A model generated the notes under the pieces. It had not been told where the DNA came from and did not search any database. It saw only the letters and a list, made by a program, of their open reading frames with translations. This document shows, piece after piece, positions 62,020 to 64,000 of a stretch of 64,000 nucleotides of DNA. The DNA is from Closterium sp. Naga37s-1 (lineage: Eukaryota; Streptophyta; Zygnematophyceae; Desmidiales; Closteriaceae). The translations under genes were made by a program, and so were the position numbers. The stretch is taken from NCBI GenBank assembly GCA_947471745.1, contig CANJKZ010000825.1, positions 62,001 to 126,000 on the forward strand. The letters run 5' to 3'. Within the stretch, counting starts at the first letter, position 1; every line of letters starts with the position of its first letter.

Positions 62020-64000
62020 GACCCTCAGACTCCGCACCCCCAGGCTCCGCACCCCCAGGCTCTGCACCCTCAGACTCAGCACCCCCAGGCTCCGCACCCC
62101 CAGGCTCCGCACCCCCAGGCTCCGCACACCCAGGCTCAGCACCCCCAGACTCCGCACCCTCACGCTCAGCACCCCCAGGCTCCGCACTCGCAGGCTCAGC
62201 ACCCCCAGACGCAGCACCCCTGGACGCAACACCCCCAGACGCAGCACCCCCAGACGCAGCACCTCTAGCAGCACCTGAGTCTACAGCGACCTCGACAGGC
62301 ACAGTCCCGGGGAGTGGGTCTACCTGAGATACACCAGAGGGAGCAAGAACCTGAGGGGGGAGGGGGTCTACCGGAGGGAGACCTGGGGCAAAGAAGAGTG
62401 GCGGGGGGGGGGTAGAGGGGCAGTGCGGTAGGGGAAGAGACGGTAAAAGGGAACCGGCTCGTCAAACGTGACGTCCTGAGAGGGGAGGACACGGCGCGAC
62501 GTGGGGTGGTAAAAATGTCAGCCAGGCGCGTCAGGGGGAAAGCCAAGGAAGACGCAGGGAATAGCGCCGGAGGAGAGCTTGTCCGCGGAAGTATCGCGGA
62601 CAAAGGCACGAGAGCCCCAGACCCGTAACACCGACGCATCGCCAACCTTCCCCGTCCAACGCAGTGTAGGCGAGGTCTCCGGTAAGGAGACACGGGGCCA
62701 GAGGTTGAGCTGATGCGCAGCGTACCGGACCGCAAATGGGGAGCAGCCGCATGGATCATGGAGGTACGAGCCACCTCCATGACTAAGCCAATGCGGCGCT
62801 CAGCAATCCCATTTTGCTGCGGGGAGGCCGGAAGCGTGAACGACTGGAGGATGCCCTCCCCACGACAAAAGTACCACAAGAGGTTGGAGGAGAACTCACC
62901 ACCTCTGTCAGAGTGCAGACGCAGGATAGGAAGGTCCTCGCGGAACCGCTCGCGGAGTTGGAGACGGACTGCGCGGATCCAAGGGATCAAGACATCAAGG
63001 ACCTCACCCTTGCTGCGCAAGGGGAAGACCATGGTGTAACGCGTGTAGTCCTCAGCAACCAGCAGAAAGTAGCGCTTGTGGCCCTGTCCACTGACGCGGG
63101 CTGGGCCCCACACGTCCATGTGGAGAGTCTGCAGGGGAGCAGTCGTCGGGGGAAATGAGGAGTGAGGAGCGGCGCGCTTCCGCCCCTCGACACAAGGAAG
63201 GCAGGGCGGGGCAGGCGAGGGCGGGAGGGGAGGCAGCGACCTGGAAAGACCAGAAACAAGGAGGCAGGAGTGCATGCCACGAAGGTGTGGCAGAGAGGGG
63301 TGACCAAGGCGGTGGTGCTACAGGAGAGTCTGGTGCGATAGGAGGCGACACGAGCAGGGGGCCGCTACCGGACCTGACGCGGACACCTGAGCAGACGCAG
63401 CGACCTGAGGAGGCTCGGTAGTCAGTGTGTACCGACTCGACCCAGGCCGACGGGTGAACGTGGCCAGGTGACGGCCTGTCCGTGTACACGAGCAGATCGA
63501 CACACGCTGACCCCCAGGAGTGGTGGTAGTGACCATCGCATCCTGGAGGGCAGCTGTACTCACCAAGTTCGTAGAGAACAAGGGGAGGTGAAGACCTGAC
63601 AGTGAGCCGGACTGAACCCCCGGACACGGGAGTACAGTGGAGGATCGGGCAAGAACTGGGCCCCCTGAGGGGTCAGCCAGTCTGACCAGAACAGGTGCAG
63701 GGAGTGGAGTGAGGGTGGTACTGTCGCGAAAGAAACAGCGGGAAGCACCTGAGTCAAGCGTAAAGGTATGCAAGGCCTTAGCAGGCGCAGTACTAGAGAG
63801 AGCAGACTCACTAGCACCTAGAGCAGCAGCCTCTATACCTGGGTCGGGCGGCACACACAGGTAACAGTCACCCTCAGCACTAACACACAAGGCATATATG
63901 GCAGCAAGGATAGCATCATAGTCAAGAGCAAAGATATCAACTCCAGACCTAAGCAACTCTGACCAGCGGGGGCGCTCAGCCTCGTCACCAAACTCTGCGC
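62020..64000 (-). mobile_element. Copia element G (runs off the right edge)
   Basis: Lineage of elements A-E, nearest to D. In plus-strand order: the Gly/Glu/Pro minisatellite linker (62020-62275), integrase (about 62440-63340), protease with TLDSGAS (about 63750), and the start of the gag/protease spacer to the window edge. RT, RNase H and the 3' LTR are absent on the left, where the element abuts the ODC fragment. Incomplete and broken. Confidence 0.88.

Noticed and set aside
1-64000. tRNA, rRNA, CRISPR arrays, bacterial operons or organelle DNA
   Set aside because: None seen; genes are spliced, spaced widely and surrounded by LTR elements, so this is nuclear eukaryotic DNA.

Overview
The window looks like nuclear DNA from a green-lineage eukaryote of the streptophyte (charophyte or plant) kind. 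Four things point there: a spliced, plant-type S-adenosylmethionine decarboxylase (AdoMetDC) upstream ORF whose peptide ends SNCVRRPS, a CE13 pectin acetylesterase, an AP2-like domain, and GT-AG introns of 100-600 bp. A zygnematophyte such as Closterium would fit the GC-rich, glycine-rich Copia elements. The species cannot be fixed from the sequence; this is inference.

Layout. 1-6374: right part of a Copia element. 6375-7383: AT-richer spacer with a solo LTR and its 5-bp target duplication. 7384-27513: a roughly 3.6-kb unit carrying a C48 (Ulp1/SENP) protease gene with an AP2-like C-terminal region, duplicated head to tail. Two Copia elements with identical LTRs sit in different copies of the unit (7981-11618 and 15082-22443), so each copy preserves the other's empty site. 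A third LTR-element piece (24475-25326) splits copy 2. 27514-31369: spacer with a 31-bp tandem repeat, an inverted-repeat element, and the first exon of a Gln-rich gene. 31370-36315 (minus): a six-exon pectin acetylesterase gene whose introns are full of copies of its own exon 5 and of the ends of exons 2 and 4. 37100-48694: nested transposon ruins (old Copia piece, hAT-type MITE, two Copia elements), followed by a second hAT-type MITE (48769-49392) with an 8-bp target duplication. 49401-55258: the polyamine gene. 55259-64000: a second Copia lineage in a head-to-tail arrangement sharing one LTR, a 68-bp ornithine decarboxylase (ODC) scrap, and another Copia element that runs off the end.

The main result is 50.8-54.7 kb. 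One gene encodes AdoMetDC (N-terminal) fused to ODC (C-terminal), 946 residues, with the catalytic residues of both enzymes visible. Its leader keeps the plant AdoMetDC arrangement of a tiny uORF overlapping a conserved small uORF by one base, the latter interrupted by an intron near its 3' end. In plants that uORF pair makes AdoMetDC translation polyamine-responsive. Here the same switch would also govern ODC, so both decarboxylases feeding spermidine synthesis would share one translational control and a fixed 1:1 ratio. The ODC scrap at 61952-62019 differs from this gene mostly at third codon positions, which suggests a second ODC gene elsewhere in the genome.
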